A DNA stretch of 64,000 nucleotides from positions 57,501 through 121,500 of the forward strand of contig CAUYUJ010018487.1 in assembly GCA_963575745.1 (NCBI GenBank). The letters run 5' to 3'. The DNA comes from Prorocentrum cordatum. Taxonomy: Eukaryota; Sar; Dinophyceae; Prorocentrales; Prorocentraceae. The notes under the pieces are model-generated. The model did not search any database and was not told the origin of the DNA. It worked only from the letters and a program-made list of their open reading frames with translations. The translations under genes and the position numbers were made by a program. Positions 21,205-32,090 of this stretch are shown here, piece by piece (the first letter of the stretch is position 1; every line of letters starts with the position of its first letter).

Positions 21205-22095
21205 GTTGAACTATCCAGGCCTCGGCCCTCCCTGCGTTGACCAAGACCTCGAACGAGTCGGGCTCCTCGGCGTCCTGTCGAGGGGAGACCGCCGTCACAG
21301 CGCGAGAAGGGCGGGCGGGGGGCGAAGCAGGCAGTGGAGAGTGGAAGGGGACGTCAGAAGGATGAGGAGGACGATGAGGAGGAATAGTGGGAGGAGGAGG
21401 AGGAGGAGGAGGAGGAGGAGGATGAGGGGAGGGGGAGGGGGAAGCGAGGAGGAGGACGAGGAAGAGGAAGAGGACAATGAGGAGGAGGAGGAGAAATGAG
21501 AGGAGGAGGAGGCGGAGGAGGAGGAGGAGGAGGAAAGACATGATGGCCACTCGGAACTTAAGGACGAGAAGCAGCAGTCCTGCGGCCGCTCCGATGGGAT
21601 GGACGCGGGCCCCCTCGGCTCCTCCCAGCCAGCGTCCTGGCAAGCGCGGGCAAGAGGGAATCGGCGCTCCACTGCTCCTCCTCCTCCTCCTCCTCCTCCT
21701 CGTCCTCTCTCCTCCTCCTCCTCCCGTCCTCTCCCCTCCTCCTCCTCCTCCTCCCCTCCTCCCCTCCTCGTCCTCCTCCCTCCTTCCTTCCTCCTCCTCC
21801 TCCTCCTCCTCCTCCTCCTCTCCCCTCCCCCTCCTCCTCCTCCTCCTCCTCCTCCTCCTCCTCCTCTCCTCCTCCTCCTCCTCCTCTCCCTCCTCCTCCT
21901 CCTCCTCCTCCTCCTCCTCCTCCTCCTCGTCCTCCTCCTTCTGCCCCTCCTCATCCTCCTCTTCATCTTGCTCCTCCTCCACCTCGTGCTTCTCCTCCTC
22001 CACGTGCTTCCCCTCCCTGTCTCCTCTTCCTGTCCAACGCTGTCGGTTGAGGCGGGCGATCAGCTGGGCAAGGGTCGGCAAGCGATAGAAAGAGG
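21205..22095 (-). CDS. Putative exons of unknown protein, possibly 5' part of the methyltransferase gene
   Basis: Three candidate minus-strand exons. About 22095-21950 includes LPTLAQLIARLNRQRW and then acidic sequence. About 21635-21540 starts after CTTGCCAG with DAGWEEPRGPAS. About 21285-21205 starts after CTCGACAG with DAEEPDSFEVLVNAG. Both of the latter start AG|GAC like other exons here, and their codon use looks non-repetitive between microsatellites. They lie upstream of and on the same strand as methyltransferase exon 1, so they may be its missing N-terminus, or a separate gene. No domain recognised. Confidence 0.35.
21670..21990. repeat. (CCT)n microsatellite
   Basis: Imperfect CCT/CTC repeat between putative exons. 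A GGA-rich counterpart lies at about 21380-21535. Confidence 0.9.
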
Positions 22096-22388
22096 GCGGG
22101 TTGGTTTGATGTGTGAGAGGCGAGACGGGCGTCGGGCTCATCATCATCCCCCCTTCCTCTTCATCATTCTCATTCCTCCGTTGCCATCTTGGTTCGAATG
22201 CCCACGCCAAAGGTGGACGCCCCCTGAGACTGCGAATTTTCCAAGCGCTGGCCTGCCGCGAATATCCGAATGCTGCCTCGCGGCAGTAAGTCCACGAAAA
22301 AAATCGGGGGCAGCGGATGGCTGCTCCCGACACAGACTCACAGGAGAGCAAGGGTGCGTGTGAACACAAGTCTGCATTACTTAAAGAG

Positions 22389-25300
22389 TCAAGCGGGCGC
22401 AGCTGGCGGGTCGGCCTCGAGATTTTCAGGCCCTGACCCTTGCGGTCCTAGTGAGCGTATCTCAATGCCACGCACGTGCTGGGTCCTCGCTCTCGCAGAC
22501 CTTGGGATCGCGTGACCAGCAAGAATCCATCTTTTAAGCTGCACGATGCACTGAGCATCATTCAGCACTGGCCAAGCGGGACCCCCTTGATACCGCAACT
22601 GCTTTTTACATGGAGTGGGGCAGTCGACATCATTGTGGTGCCCACAAGTGCACCCCCAGCCGATTTGCACTCCATGCAACATGACCCTAGAAAACTGATA
22701 CCTCCCCCACGAGAACGCCACGCGCTCCCCAGGCTTCGCAGCAGCCCCAGCTGCCGGCGGTGCCGGAGGGGCAGGGACGTGAGGGGGCACATCCGGAGGT
22801 GGCGGAGGCGGCTTGGGCAAAGCCTTCGGCTTCGCCACGGCAGCGGCAGCTGGTTTCGGCTTGGGCATGGCCCTCGCCTGTGCGAGGGCCTTCGCCTTCG
22901 CCAGCGCAGCCTTAACCTTCATCCTAGAAGCCTCGTCGCTACTCACTGACCGCGCTGACTTCTCGTCTGCACTGTCCGGGCAATCGTCGCCAGACACATC
23001 GCCGAACGAATCGCCGTGCTTCGGTTTCTTCGCGGCCTGGAGAAGGTCATGACTCGGTGCTGCCGACAAAGATACCGAGGCGTCAAAAACGCCGTGAAAA
23101 TGACTCAGCGCCTTCCTCCACAGCTGCTGCTTTCGCTCCTCCTCAGGCCCAAGTGCCGCGGGGACGGCGCCAACGACCTCTGGGGTAAGCAGGGGCAGTC
23201 ACCCGCCTTCCTCTTCCTGGAATTGTATACCCCCAATGCAGGGCAGGGTCCACTGCAATCCCCCCTGGCGCAGGGACGAGTGGACCCTCCCCCCCAAGTG
23301 CGGGGGCCAATGGAATCCTCCTCCTCCTCCTCCTCCTCCTCCTCCTCCTCCTCCTCCTCCCGCTCCTCCTCCTCCCCCCCCACCTCCCCCCCCTGGCCTC
23401 CACCTCCTCATCCGAACCTCGCGCTCGATCCCTATTCCTCCTGATCCTCCTCATCATTCGCCTCATCCCTGTCATTATGTTGGCACAGGCTGGTTTGGAT
23501 ATGACGGGTGACCTGGCCGCCCGTCTCTTCCCAGACCACCACGGGCGCCCGCGGCCAGGTAAGCTTAAAATGCATCAGACGTTCAGAGCGGCCAAGGGGC
23601 TCCGTCTCCAAGGCCTGGAACACAAAGCACTGCCCTGAGTCCAGCGCGAAGCCCGATGGCATCAATAGTCCATGTGCCAGTGACGTTTGGGTGAACGTTT
23701 GGATCGCCTCCTCAATAGATATGCGTCTCGACCCGGTGAGGGTCATCCAGAAAGGGCGGGGGCATTCGCGGGCTTCGAGGGGGGGTGGTGCCGCCTGAAC
23801 TTGAACCCGCATTCGCGCCGAAACGTCAAACGCACCCTGGGGGGGGGGTAATGGGGAGTGGTCTCAAAGACGGACGCCTGATCTCGCGGATTATCTTTCT
23901 CCTTCTCCTCAACATGTCCCTCCTCGGCCTCCTCCTCCTAGTCCTCCCCATGCCGCTGCCGCGTCACCGAGTCGGCGACTCGTGATCGACTGCCGCTGGC
24001 GCCCGAGGGGGGGTCAGTCGGATGGACGAAGCCTCCGCGATGGTCACTGTGATGGTGTCACCGTGGCGTTGTCCTGAGGGATGCTGTAATGGAAGGTGCT
24101 TCAAATGCCCTAACCCCCATCTGCACATCTGGCATCAGGCCCCTTCTCAAACACGCTCCCCCCCCCGCTTCGCGGGCCTGCAGCAAGAAATTACCCCAGT
24201 GCGACTCCGCCTAGAAGTTGGAGCCTATGCTATGCTATGCTATGCCATGATAGGATGCGCTATCCTATGCTATGGTATGTTATTATATGTTATGTTATGC
24301 CATGTTATGCTGAACCATGATGTTCTATGATATGATCTGCGATGCTATGATATGATATGCTGTGCTGAACTATGCTGTGCTGCGTTATGCTATGCTATGC
24401 TATGCTATGCTGCGATGTGCTGTGCTGCGCTATGCTATGATATGCTGTGCTGCGCCATGCTATGCTACGCCATGATATGCTCTGCTATGTTCTGCTATGC
24501 TTAAGCTCAGCAGCGCTAAGACGAAGGTACGCCATGCTAAGATAAACCTGAACGAATATGAAGTTAAGCCAAGCTGAATTGAAATAAGCTAAGATACGAT
24601 GAGATAAGCGACACTAAGCTAAGGGGGCGTAACTGGGGGAACCGCAAGGCGGATGCGGGGGGGAACCGCCCGGGGCGAGCCCCACTGCGCGGCCCTTTAA
24701 GCCCACGCTGTAAGAGCCCTTCTAGGCAAAGCCTAGGTGGGGAATAAGCTTCAGCATATGTCAAGCGTTCCTCGCCCTCGTCCTCCTCCTGCGCCCGCGT
24801 AATCACGGCTCCTCTTCCTCCTTCTCCTCTTCGCCTTTGCCTCTGCTCCACTGCAGCTCCTCATCCCCCCTCCTTCTCTTCCTCATCATCCTGCCGCTGC
24901 TTCCCGACCCCCTCTCCTTCTCGCCCTCCTCCCCCCCTCCCCTTAGACCAAACATTACACGGGCATGGGTCGGCCTTGATTTGGGGGGGGGGGGGGGCCA
25001 AGTCCTGGAGCGAAGAGGCACAATATAGGGTCAGCTCCTCGGACGTGCCCACAGAATGCGTACGTCTCACGCCCATCAACAACGACGCCGAGATTATCAC
25101 TGGCGGGAGCGATCCACACGCGCACCCACATGTTGTTCGTCCTGGTAGAATAGATGTGCTGCCATAACTTGTGGCCAATCTTCTCGCACCTCCTCAGGTT
25201 GCCGATTCCAGCGTGCGTCTTGCAAAGACCGAAATTGGCAGTATGACACGCATGATTGACACGGAACTTCTCTGCATCAGGTATAGCCCTCTCATCCTTG

Positions 25301-28300
25301 ACGTACACCCTATCCAAAAAACTAGCTCGCAAACCATCCGCCCACGACTTAAATCCGCTACGGCCGTCTTTGGCAGAGTCTCCCAACTGTTCCATCCACT
25401 TAGATTGCTCCAAAGGTAAGGAGTGCGACCCCACGTCGAACAAGTAGTCGCGCTCGACCACGAAAGACTCAGCGTCGGGAAGGCCCGACCCCTCGCCAAT
25501 GTTCTCCCAGTAGGTCTTCTCGTCATCCGAAAGCAAGTTAAAATCTCGGCTCAATTCGGATCGACGCAGCGAAACCTCTGCCTTGCTACGACGCCCGATC
25601 AAGCGCCTCTCCTCCTGGATCTTGGCGTTGGCGAACTTAACGTGACCAGGAACCGTGCGCGCGAATGCGCCCGACCGCCTTCTCTGCAAGACAACGCCGC
25701 TATCTGTCATGGTGTCCGCTGTCTCCTTGCGCGGGTCTGCGCGGCCGCGGCCAGTATGCTCTGTCAACCAAAGTGAGAGGTAGGCATCTGCGCTCCACCT
25801 CTCCATAAATGGGGCCCCGGCGTCACTGCTCACGCTCTTGTTGCATAAATTCAACATCCTCTCGATGTGCATGTTGGTCAAGCGTGTCCTGGCAGCTGTC
25901 AATCGCATCCCATTCCAGAATTCAACATCCTCCGCCATCTCCCTCCCGTCCGCGAAAACTTCACGGATCTTCCGAGACATATCATCACAACAACACCACT
26001 CCGCCTTGAAGAACTCCTCGCACTCATGGAGGCGGCCCTCGCGAGTAGTGTAGCAGGCGCGGAATAGTCGCATGGGCCAAGACTTGAGAGGCATACTCAG
26101 GTAGTACTCCAGCTGCAGAAGGATGCTCAACGTCATGGTCTGAGCAAGTGCCATGGCCTCCTTCAAAGAACCATCCTCGAGATCCAAGTGATGCCAAAGA
26201 GTTCGCAGAGACGTCTCCTTGGGCCCCATGCTCAGCGTTCGGGCGAGATCCCGCATCGCCATCGCGAGAGGACTCGTGCGATATTGGATCATGTCCGCCA
26301 AACATCCACCATGTTCATCAAGCCATTCGATGCGTCGCCAAAGATGAATAGGGATCCTCCCCACGAAGCAAGTCGTCATGTGCTTGACCTGCCACGACCG
26401 GCTGCTCGTGCAAGCTCTGGCTCGCTGAGCCTTGCTCTTGATGTACTTCCTCTGGTCGTCGTCATCCTCCCTCAACTCGATGCGACGCGCGTCCGGGAAC
26501 GCTGCAGCAAGGCTCCGTGGTTCAATACACAATACCATAAGACCTGGCGCCTGCTTGCTCATTTCACTGTGGCAAGATCCGAATTCCGATTTCACAGGTC
26601 TTTTCACATCCTGACATCTAAGAATACCGCTCTCCGCAACTGCTGCAATGAAATTCTCCTTAGCTGTTTGCTCGCAATCACACTGGCCACAAGCCTTCTC
26701 ATAATGTATGAATCTACCGCTGGTGCGACGCGTATCTCCATTGATCATGCGCAGAGCTTTATCCCGAGCAGCGATATGACGGGTTTCCGCTTGAGGGGCA
26801 TCTATCATGGCGCCGTCCATGTCGCTGCTTCCGCGGATGTCGAAGCCGACTGTCTCGTCGAATATATTCTGGAGGTGATGTCTCCAATGTGGGTCCGGGT
26901 CCAAGCTAAGCTCAAACGTAAAATTCTGGTCCACAAGGTTGCGCATGGCCTCGAATATCTTATTATGCTGTGCGATCATCGTATGGATGGTGCTCAACGC
27001 ATGCACATCACCGATCACGCGTTCCTCATTCAGAGCAGCGGCCACTATTCTGTTCGTCACATGTACATAACACCCGAAGAGAGGAAGCATGAATATGCGA
27101 GGCTCGCCTGCGATCAATCTCATTACTTTCATCACTTTCCGCTTGTTCGCCCTGCATGTGTCTGGAATTTCTGCCAAGAAAAGGTATCTGAGATCCCCGC
27201 TTTGCATTTTAGAAATCCGCACGCCCCATCGGGTTACAGGGCCCGAGCTTCGACTCTGACTTGTCTTTGCGTCTGGCTAACCCTGCCCCCCCTCCGTCAT
27301 GGCGCAGGGGGGGCGGCGGGGCGCGGCATGGGGGAGGGCGGGGTGGCGGGGCCCTCTCGCCTCCTATGGGGGCCTCGGGATTGCGGAGCGCGACAGCGCT
27401 GGAATCAATGCTTGGATCCCGAGCGTGCCCGACAAAGCTCTCTCCTCGGTAGCAGTAAAAATAATCGAAGCCTTGCCAGATTCGAGGAAACATGGCGGCA
27501 TGTTGGCCACCCCGCCCGAGACGTGCCCCTGGGCGTCAACCGCGGCGACCGACACTGACTGAGCCAACATCTCCAGGGAACCTCTTGAAGGAGTGGTTCC
27601 CCCAAGCATCTTCGCCCGCTCTGCAAAGGTCACGCTCTTCCACCTTGGAGTATCCCCCTCCTCCTCCTGTTCCCTCTCCTCCCCCTGCTCCTCCTCCTCC
27701 TCCTGCTCCTCCTCCTGCTCCTCCTCCTCTTGCTCCTCCTCCTCCTACGCCTGCTCCTCCTCCTGCTCCTCCTCTTGCTCCTCCTCCTCCTCCTCCTCCT
27801 CCCCCATGCATGTGCTCCTCCTCCTCCACCTCCTCCTCCTCCTCCTTACTCCTCCTCCCATGTCCTGCTACTGTCGCGCTATCCAGCGCCAATTGCATGG
27901 GGCAGTTCAACGACCAAGGACCTCTGCGTAATGGGATCTTTCATGAAATAGCGGGCCCGAGGAGCCGCGACATCCTGGAAAGCTGCGCCGAATGTCACCA
28001 GAGCTGGCGTCGCGTCGTACGACTTCTGTATGAACATGCACACCGGGCGCCGGGCAGCGAGGGCCCTGCGGACCTCAAGATCCAACGCGCGACAATGCAC
28101 TTCCGCGGAAGTCGATGCCAGTTCGAGCCCTCGCCTCGTCAAGCCCAGCGGGTTGGCCCCCGCGCGGGCGGGCTCCGAACGGCGACCAACACCTGGGCGG
28201 GCCAGTCAGGGCTCAATCCACCCCTCGCCCCCCACCCCCCCCCCAGCGATCGGGGAGCGGGGGGGCGCATTCACGACCCGAGGGCAGTTCAGCGAAGGGG

Positions 28301-28400
28301 GGGCAGGGACAGGGTTGACCTAAGGTTCTTGACTCCCCGACCATGCCCCTCCATTGCCAGACTATCCTCAGAGCGGGAATGCTAGAAAGAACGCTTGCCA
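22389..28400 (-). CDS. Multi-exon gene of a conserved dinoflagellate family of unknown function
   Basis: Recognisable coding blocks: a tentative one at about 28440-28320; about 28190-27915 (VCMFIQKSYDATPALVTFG); about 27630-27373 (GSLEMLAQSVSVAAVDAQG); a large exon about 27222-25010 (over 700 codons; RYLFLAEIPDTCRANKRK, TNMHIERMLNL); about 24115-24000; about 23780-23475; and about 23186-22389. The last contains GWGCTCGHHNDVDCPTPCKK then LKRWILAGH and ends in a stop. The order YDATP block, large helical exon, CTCGHH/CKK/LKRW tail matches a family I have seen repeated in dinoflagellate proteomes. Its function is unassigned to my knowledge. The C-terminal Cys/His cluster may bind zinc. The large exon end probably uses AG|GAGCTG near 25030. 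Exon 5' edges are approximate, and the single-gene model is inference. Confidence 0.65.
23315..23400. repeat. (CCT)n microsatellite in intron
   Basis: Pyrimidine triplet tract between the last two inferred exons of the conserved-family gene. Confidence 0.85.
24190..24765 (-). mobile_element. Introner-like element, copy 2
   Basis: Starts TTACCCCAGTGCGACTCC.GCC, then an ATGCT-type core (about 24225-24500). Next come AAGCTAAG words, AAGGGGGCGTAACTGGGG, CCCGGGGCGAGCCCC, CCCTTTAAGCCCACGC and CTTCTAGGC, ending AGCCTAGGTGGGGAATAAG. Same order and orientation as copy 1. It lies in an intron of the conserved-family gene, which is also on the minus strand. TIRs are more degenerate (CGCCTAG versus CCTAGGTGG). 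Confidence 0.7.
24770..24990. repeat. CCT-rich intron segment
   Basis: CCTCCT/CTTCTC mixture and a run of 14 G at about 24982. Lies between the large exon and introner-like copy 2. Confidence 0.6.
27650..27865. repeat. (CCT/CTGCTC)n microsatellite in intron
   Basis: CCTCCTGCTCCTCC-type repeat between exons of the conserved-family gene. Confidence 0.85.
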
Positions 28401-28979
28401 TTACAGTTGATGACCCCCCAGCCCGACCGCGATACGACGACAACTGCGACCCGAGAGGGTCCCACGTGTTCGGATGGTACCCGAGCCGACTCCTGGGGGC
28501 GACGCCGAGGACGCAGACGACGACATCGGTTTCGTTGACGACGTTGGCGACATACTACGCCAGCCCTGCTCAGGCCACCTCGTCGCCATGGCTGGGCGCG
28601 GCTCCGCACTTGGGACGTGCCCGAGCCAGGACTGCGAGGACAACGAATGAGAGAAAAAACAAACAAAAACGACCAGTGGAGGCGAACTCCGACGACGAAT
28701 ATAACAACAGTCTCCTCTTGTTCGTGGCGGCCACGCGGTCGCCCCTGCGCAACTGTTTCGCGTTGTGGTCGTCTAGCCCTTTCGGGCCTGCCACCTGGTA
28801 GCGTTGGGCCCTCGTTCTGATGAAAGACTGCCCCGCTATCTCCCCACCCTCCTCCATCCTGCTCCACCCCCCCCCCCCATCCATGTGCCCCCCCATGCCC
28901 CCCTGCCTCCTCCCCTCCCCACCTCTGTGCCACTGTATCTCCCTCCCTCTTCTATCCCTCGGACTCGCCTTCGTTCTGT

Positions 28980-29193
28980 CTGTATTCCGTCTCTCCCTCC
29001 CTCTCTCTCTCTCTCTCGCTCTCTCTCTCTCTCTCCTTCTATCTCTCTCTCTCTCTCTGTTCCCCCACCTCTATCTCTGTATCTCTCTGCATCTCCCCTA
29101 CCTCTCTCTCTCTCTGTTTCTTTGTTTCTTTCTCTTTCTACGTATCGTTATCATTATCTATCTCTTTCATGTTCTTAATTTCTCTCTCTCTCA

Positions 29194-29292
<99 letters not shown>

Positions 29293-29350
29293 CTGTGCCC
29301 GATTCCTGCGCGCTATCCCTCACTGTGCTTTTCTCGCTCTCTATATCTTT

Positions 29351-29394
<44 letters not shown>

Positions 29395-29416
29395 CGCTCT
29401 GTCTCTCTCTGCTTCG

Positions 29417-29447
<31 letters not shown>

Positions 29448-29528
29448 TCTCTCCCTCCATCCCTGCCCCCACCCTCCCCTCCCTCCCTCCTCCCCCTCTC
29501 GCCCGCTCTTTCTGTATCTCAGTCTCTC

Positions 29529-29581
<53 letters not shown>

Positions 29582-29590
29582 TTCTCTATT

Positions 29591-29627
<37 letters not shown>

Positions 29628-29640
29628 TACTTGGCGGATG
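28980..29640. repeat. 650-bp (CT)n dinucleotide tract
   Basis: Nearly pure CT with islands such as CTCCCTCCATCCC. The long Leu/Ser plus-strand frame is an artefact. This is the longest dinucleotide array in the window. Confidence 0.95.
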
Positions 29641-29644
29641 GGCG

Positions 29645-30060
29645 GTGGCCGCATGGATGCCGCACGAGCCTCGTGGCGTTCACGCCGGCGAAGCGCCTGG
29701 CCACGTTGACCCATCCGCGAGATCGCCCGACCACGGGCCGCCTGACAACGACGCCTGGGAGAGCCCGGAAGTCGCCGGGGTCCAGCAGGACATCGCCGTC
29801 CGCAGGATCGGGAAGCGCGAGGCCCCCGAGGGCCGCGACGTCCAAAATGGACATCGACTAAGATAAAAGCCAAACGGCTGCAGACAGAAGATGATGTGGA
29901 TGGAAAATCCCTGAGGTCCCTGAGGACAGGGTTGCGGCCTCTCGCCGATTGACTCTGGCTCACATGTTTTCCGTGCTCCCAAGACCACCCAAATGAGACA
30001 GGACTCCTCCCCGCGCCCTCCCCGACGAGAGGGAGCCCCCTTGGCGTCGGCCAGCCTGTC
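29645..30060. other. No convincing gene between CT and CAGT arrays
   Basis: GC-rich non-repetitive sequence. A minus-strand frame (about 29854-29630) with GLALPDPADGDVLLDPGD looks more complex than its surroundings, but no splice or domain support was found. Confidence 0.4.
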
Positions 30061-30064
30061 GGGA

Positions 30065-30345
30065 GCTCGTCAGTCAGTCAGTCAGTCAGTCAGCCAGTCG
30101 GTTAGTCAATGAGCCAGGCATCCCACGAGATGGTCGTTCGTTAAACGCCCCCCCACCCCCTCCGCAAGCACGACCTACAGCATCTAATGTTTGGCAAGTC
30201 GTTAGTCAATCACTCAGTCCGTCAGTCAACCAGTTCAATCAGTCAGTTAGTTCGTCAGTTAGTCAGCCAGTCAAACAGTCAGTTAGTCAGCCAGTCAGTC
30301 ATTCAGTCATTCAGTCAGTCAGTCAATTAGGGAGTCAGTTAGGCA
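30065..30345. repeat. (CAGT)n tetranucleotide array, two blocks
   Basis: CAGTCAGTCAGT at about 30070-30115 and a longer, impure block from about 30195 to 30345 (CAGTTAGTCAGCCAGTCA). They are separated by unique sequence. Confidence 0.9.
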
Positions 30346-30429
30346 TCCCCAGTCAAACACCCGCCTTTTTCACCTCCAAGCTCAACTGCATCATTCGCCT
30401 TTTCCCACTCCCCCCGCTCCCCCCCCCCG

Positions 30430-30616
30430 CCGCGGGGGCGGCGCTGTCCTCCGTGCGCTTCACGAAGCTCGTGATGTCGCCGTCGCGGCCAGCCGCGCGC
30501 GCCTTCTTGCGCGGCGCCACTGGCGAAGCCGACAGCGTGCTCTGGGCCCCCAGCTTGCGCCGCTTGGGCGCAGCAGGCTGCGCCGTGGACGACGCCCGGC
30601 GGCCCTTGGGGGCCAT
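30430..30616 (-). CDS. Putative first exon, basic protein of unknown function
   Basis: An ATG at 30616 opens a frame beginning MAPKGRRASSTAQPAAPKRR. It is Lys/Arg/Ala-rich and looks like a nuclear localisation or DNA-binding tail. It continues to GDITSFVKRTED before a Gly-rich run that may be the intron edge. SFVKR loosely recalls PIP-box-like tails of replication proteins, but the key aromatic pair is missing. No further exon was identified downstream, where the CAGT array starts. Confidence 0.35.
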
Positions 30617-31048
30617 TCCGACGACGGGCGGCGCACGAGCGGCCCAGGGGAGCGGCAGCTGAAGCTGAAAGGCTGCGCGCATCACGTCGAGCCTCTTGAC
30701 TGCAATCACCCCTCCCCGAACGCTCTGAACGACGGCGCAAAGCACAAGTCCACGGACGGCGGCAGCGGGGAATGAGAAATGACGAAAGAAAGAACGGCGG
30801 GGGATAGAGCGGAGGGGCCTTGAACGAATGAGAGGCCGTAAAACTTCGAACGTGAAAACTGCGGCCAGGACGTGGACACCGTGGCCCCTGGAGGCTATAG
30901 TCGCTGATTTCCAAGACTTGAATTCTTTTGTAATAATTCAAAAAACTCATATTTTTGAAAATATTTCTTTTATTGTTGGTATTTTTGGGGAAAAAAACTT
31001 TTACAAAATACAGCAAAACCTTTGACTGTGAACGGCGGGGCCCCTCAA

Positions 31049-31212
31049 CGCATGGGCGTCGTACTCCGCCTTGTCGACGTGCAACGCCACCTCCTCCATC
31101 ATGGCTCTCAAGGCCTTCTCCTGCTTCTGCTCCTCGGTGAGAGGGACGCCGTCCTTGTCGTCGTCGGCTCCCGCGAAGACGGCCACGAACGTGTCCCTGA
31201 GCATGTCGGGCT
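31049..31212 (-). CDS. Putative internal exon, unknown protein
   Basis: Acceptor CCCGCCAG precedes a frame with PDMLRDTFVAVFAGADDD, EEQKQEKALRAMMEEVAL and DKAEYDAHALRG. DDDKDGVPLTEE resembles an EF-hand loop, but position 8 is Pro, so calcium binding is doubtful. It ends at TTGAG|GGGCCCC, and that same GC block is a dispersed repeat (see 4305-4430). Neighbouring exons were not found with confidence. Confidence 0.4.
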
Positions 31213-31659
31213 CTGGCGGGAAGCCGTGGCCACATAGGGAGCGCAGGCGAAGATGGCATTCACAATTGCGGCACTCAGAACTGCATATGGTTGGGTCCTT
31301 CGCCAGGATAATTTTACTATTTTTGAATAGCCCCCCTGTAGAGGGACAGGCCCGACTGAACCATAGTTTCCGGGCCATACCTCGGCTCTCCAGCGGCCGT
31401 TCGGGGCGATCTGGGCACGCCCAGAACGCTCCCCGCGCGGCGCAGCTGGTGGAGAGCAGCCCGAGGCCGGAGAACTGCCGAGCACCGACGGCTGATGTCC
31501 GAAGACCTCGAGCCTCGAGACGTCCCCCAGACGACCTCCCGCGCATTTGAACAAAAACAAGACGGAGGTTCTTCTCGATTTTCGGCCTCTAAGAGGCCCT
31601 CGCCGGGCCCCCGGACCGTCGAAAAAACGACTCAGGAGGAAAAACCGGTCCTGGGGAAT

Positions 31660-31850
31660 TCGGGAGCGGCAAAGAGGGGGGTGTCCAAAAGGGGGGGTGC
31701 GAATCATGACCGGCGGCATGTGCGCGGCCCAGCGGGGGAGGGCCAGGGACGTAGTGAAAGAAGAAGAGGCGCCATGAAATCTGGGGGAACATCATGGCCC
31801 GCCATGAAATCCCCCCCCTTGTCATCACCCCCCTCTTTTCCGCCCCCGAG
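31660..31850. mobile_element. About 190-bp TIR element, copy 1, with GAAT duplication
   Basis: Ends CGGGAGCGGCAAAGAGGGGG and its complement CCCCCTCTTTTCCGCCCCCG form TIRs of about 22 bp. GAAT stands immediately outside both ends (31656-31659 and 31851-31854). The interior shares ATGACCGGCGGCATGTGCGC and a GGCCAGGGACGTA block with copies at 41801 and 50019, plus a central CATCATGGCCCGCCATGA palindrome. Confidence 0.75.
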
Positions 31851-31949
31851 GAATGGGTCGAGACTTCGGGGGACCGCGCATTGAAGAAATCACGACGTCG
31901 GACATCTCTGGGCCTGCTGCTGTGGACCCTCCGTCCGCGCGGTGGTGCC

Positions 31950-32090
31950 CGGCCATCACCTCGCGGCCGGCCTGCAGCAGCTCGGCGCCGAGGCCCCCGG
32001 GAGCGGCGGCGCGGGAGTCCGCGGCGGCGCGGTGCCCGGCGATCACCTCGCGGCCGGCCTGCAGTAGCTCGGCGTCGAGGTCCCCAGGAG
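31950..32090. repeat. 87-bp tandem duplication at the Mei2-like 3' end
   Basis: On the minus strand GGCCGGCCGCGAGGTGAT occurs twice with 87-bp spacing (GTGATC at 32046, GTGATG at 31959). Both copies carry GAGCT(A/G)CTGCAGGCC just before. Confidence 0.7.

Noticed and set aside
28820-29866. Leu/Ser-rich plus-strand membrane-like protein
   Set aside because: It is a translation of the CT dinucleotide array. The apparent hydrophobic helices are Leu/Ser repeats.
31130-31170. EF-hand calcium-binding loop (DDDKDGVPLTEE)
   Set aside because: The acidic spacing fits, but the required hydrophobic residue at position 8 is Pro, and no paired second hand is visible.
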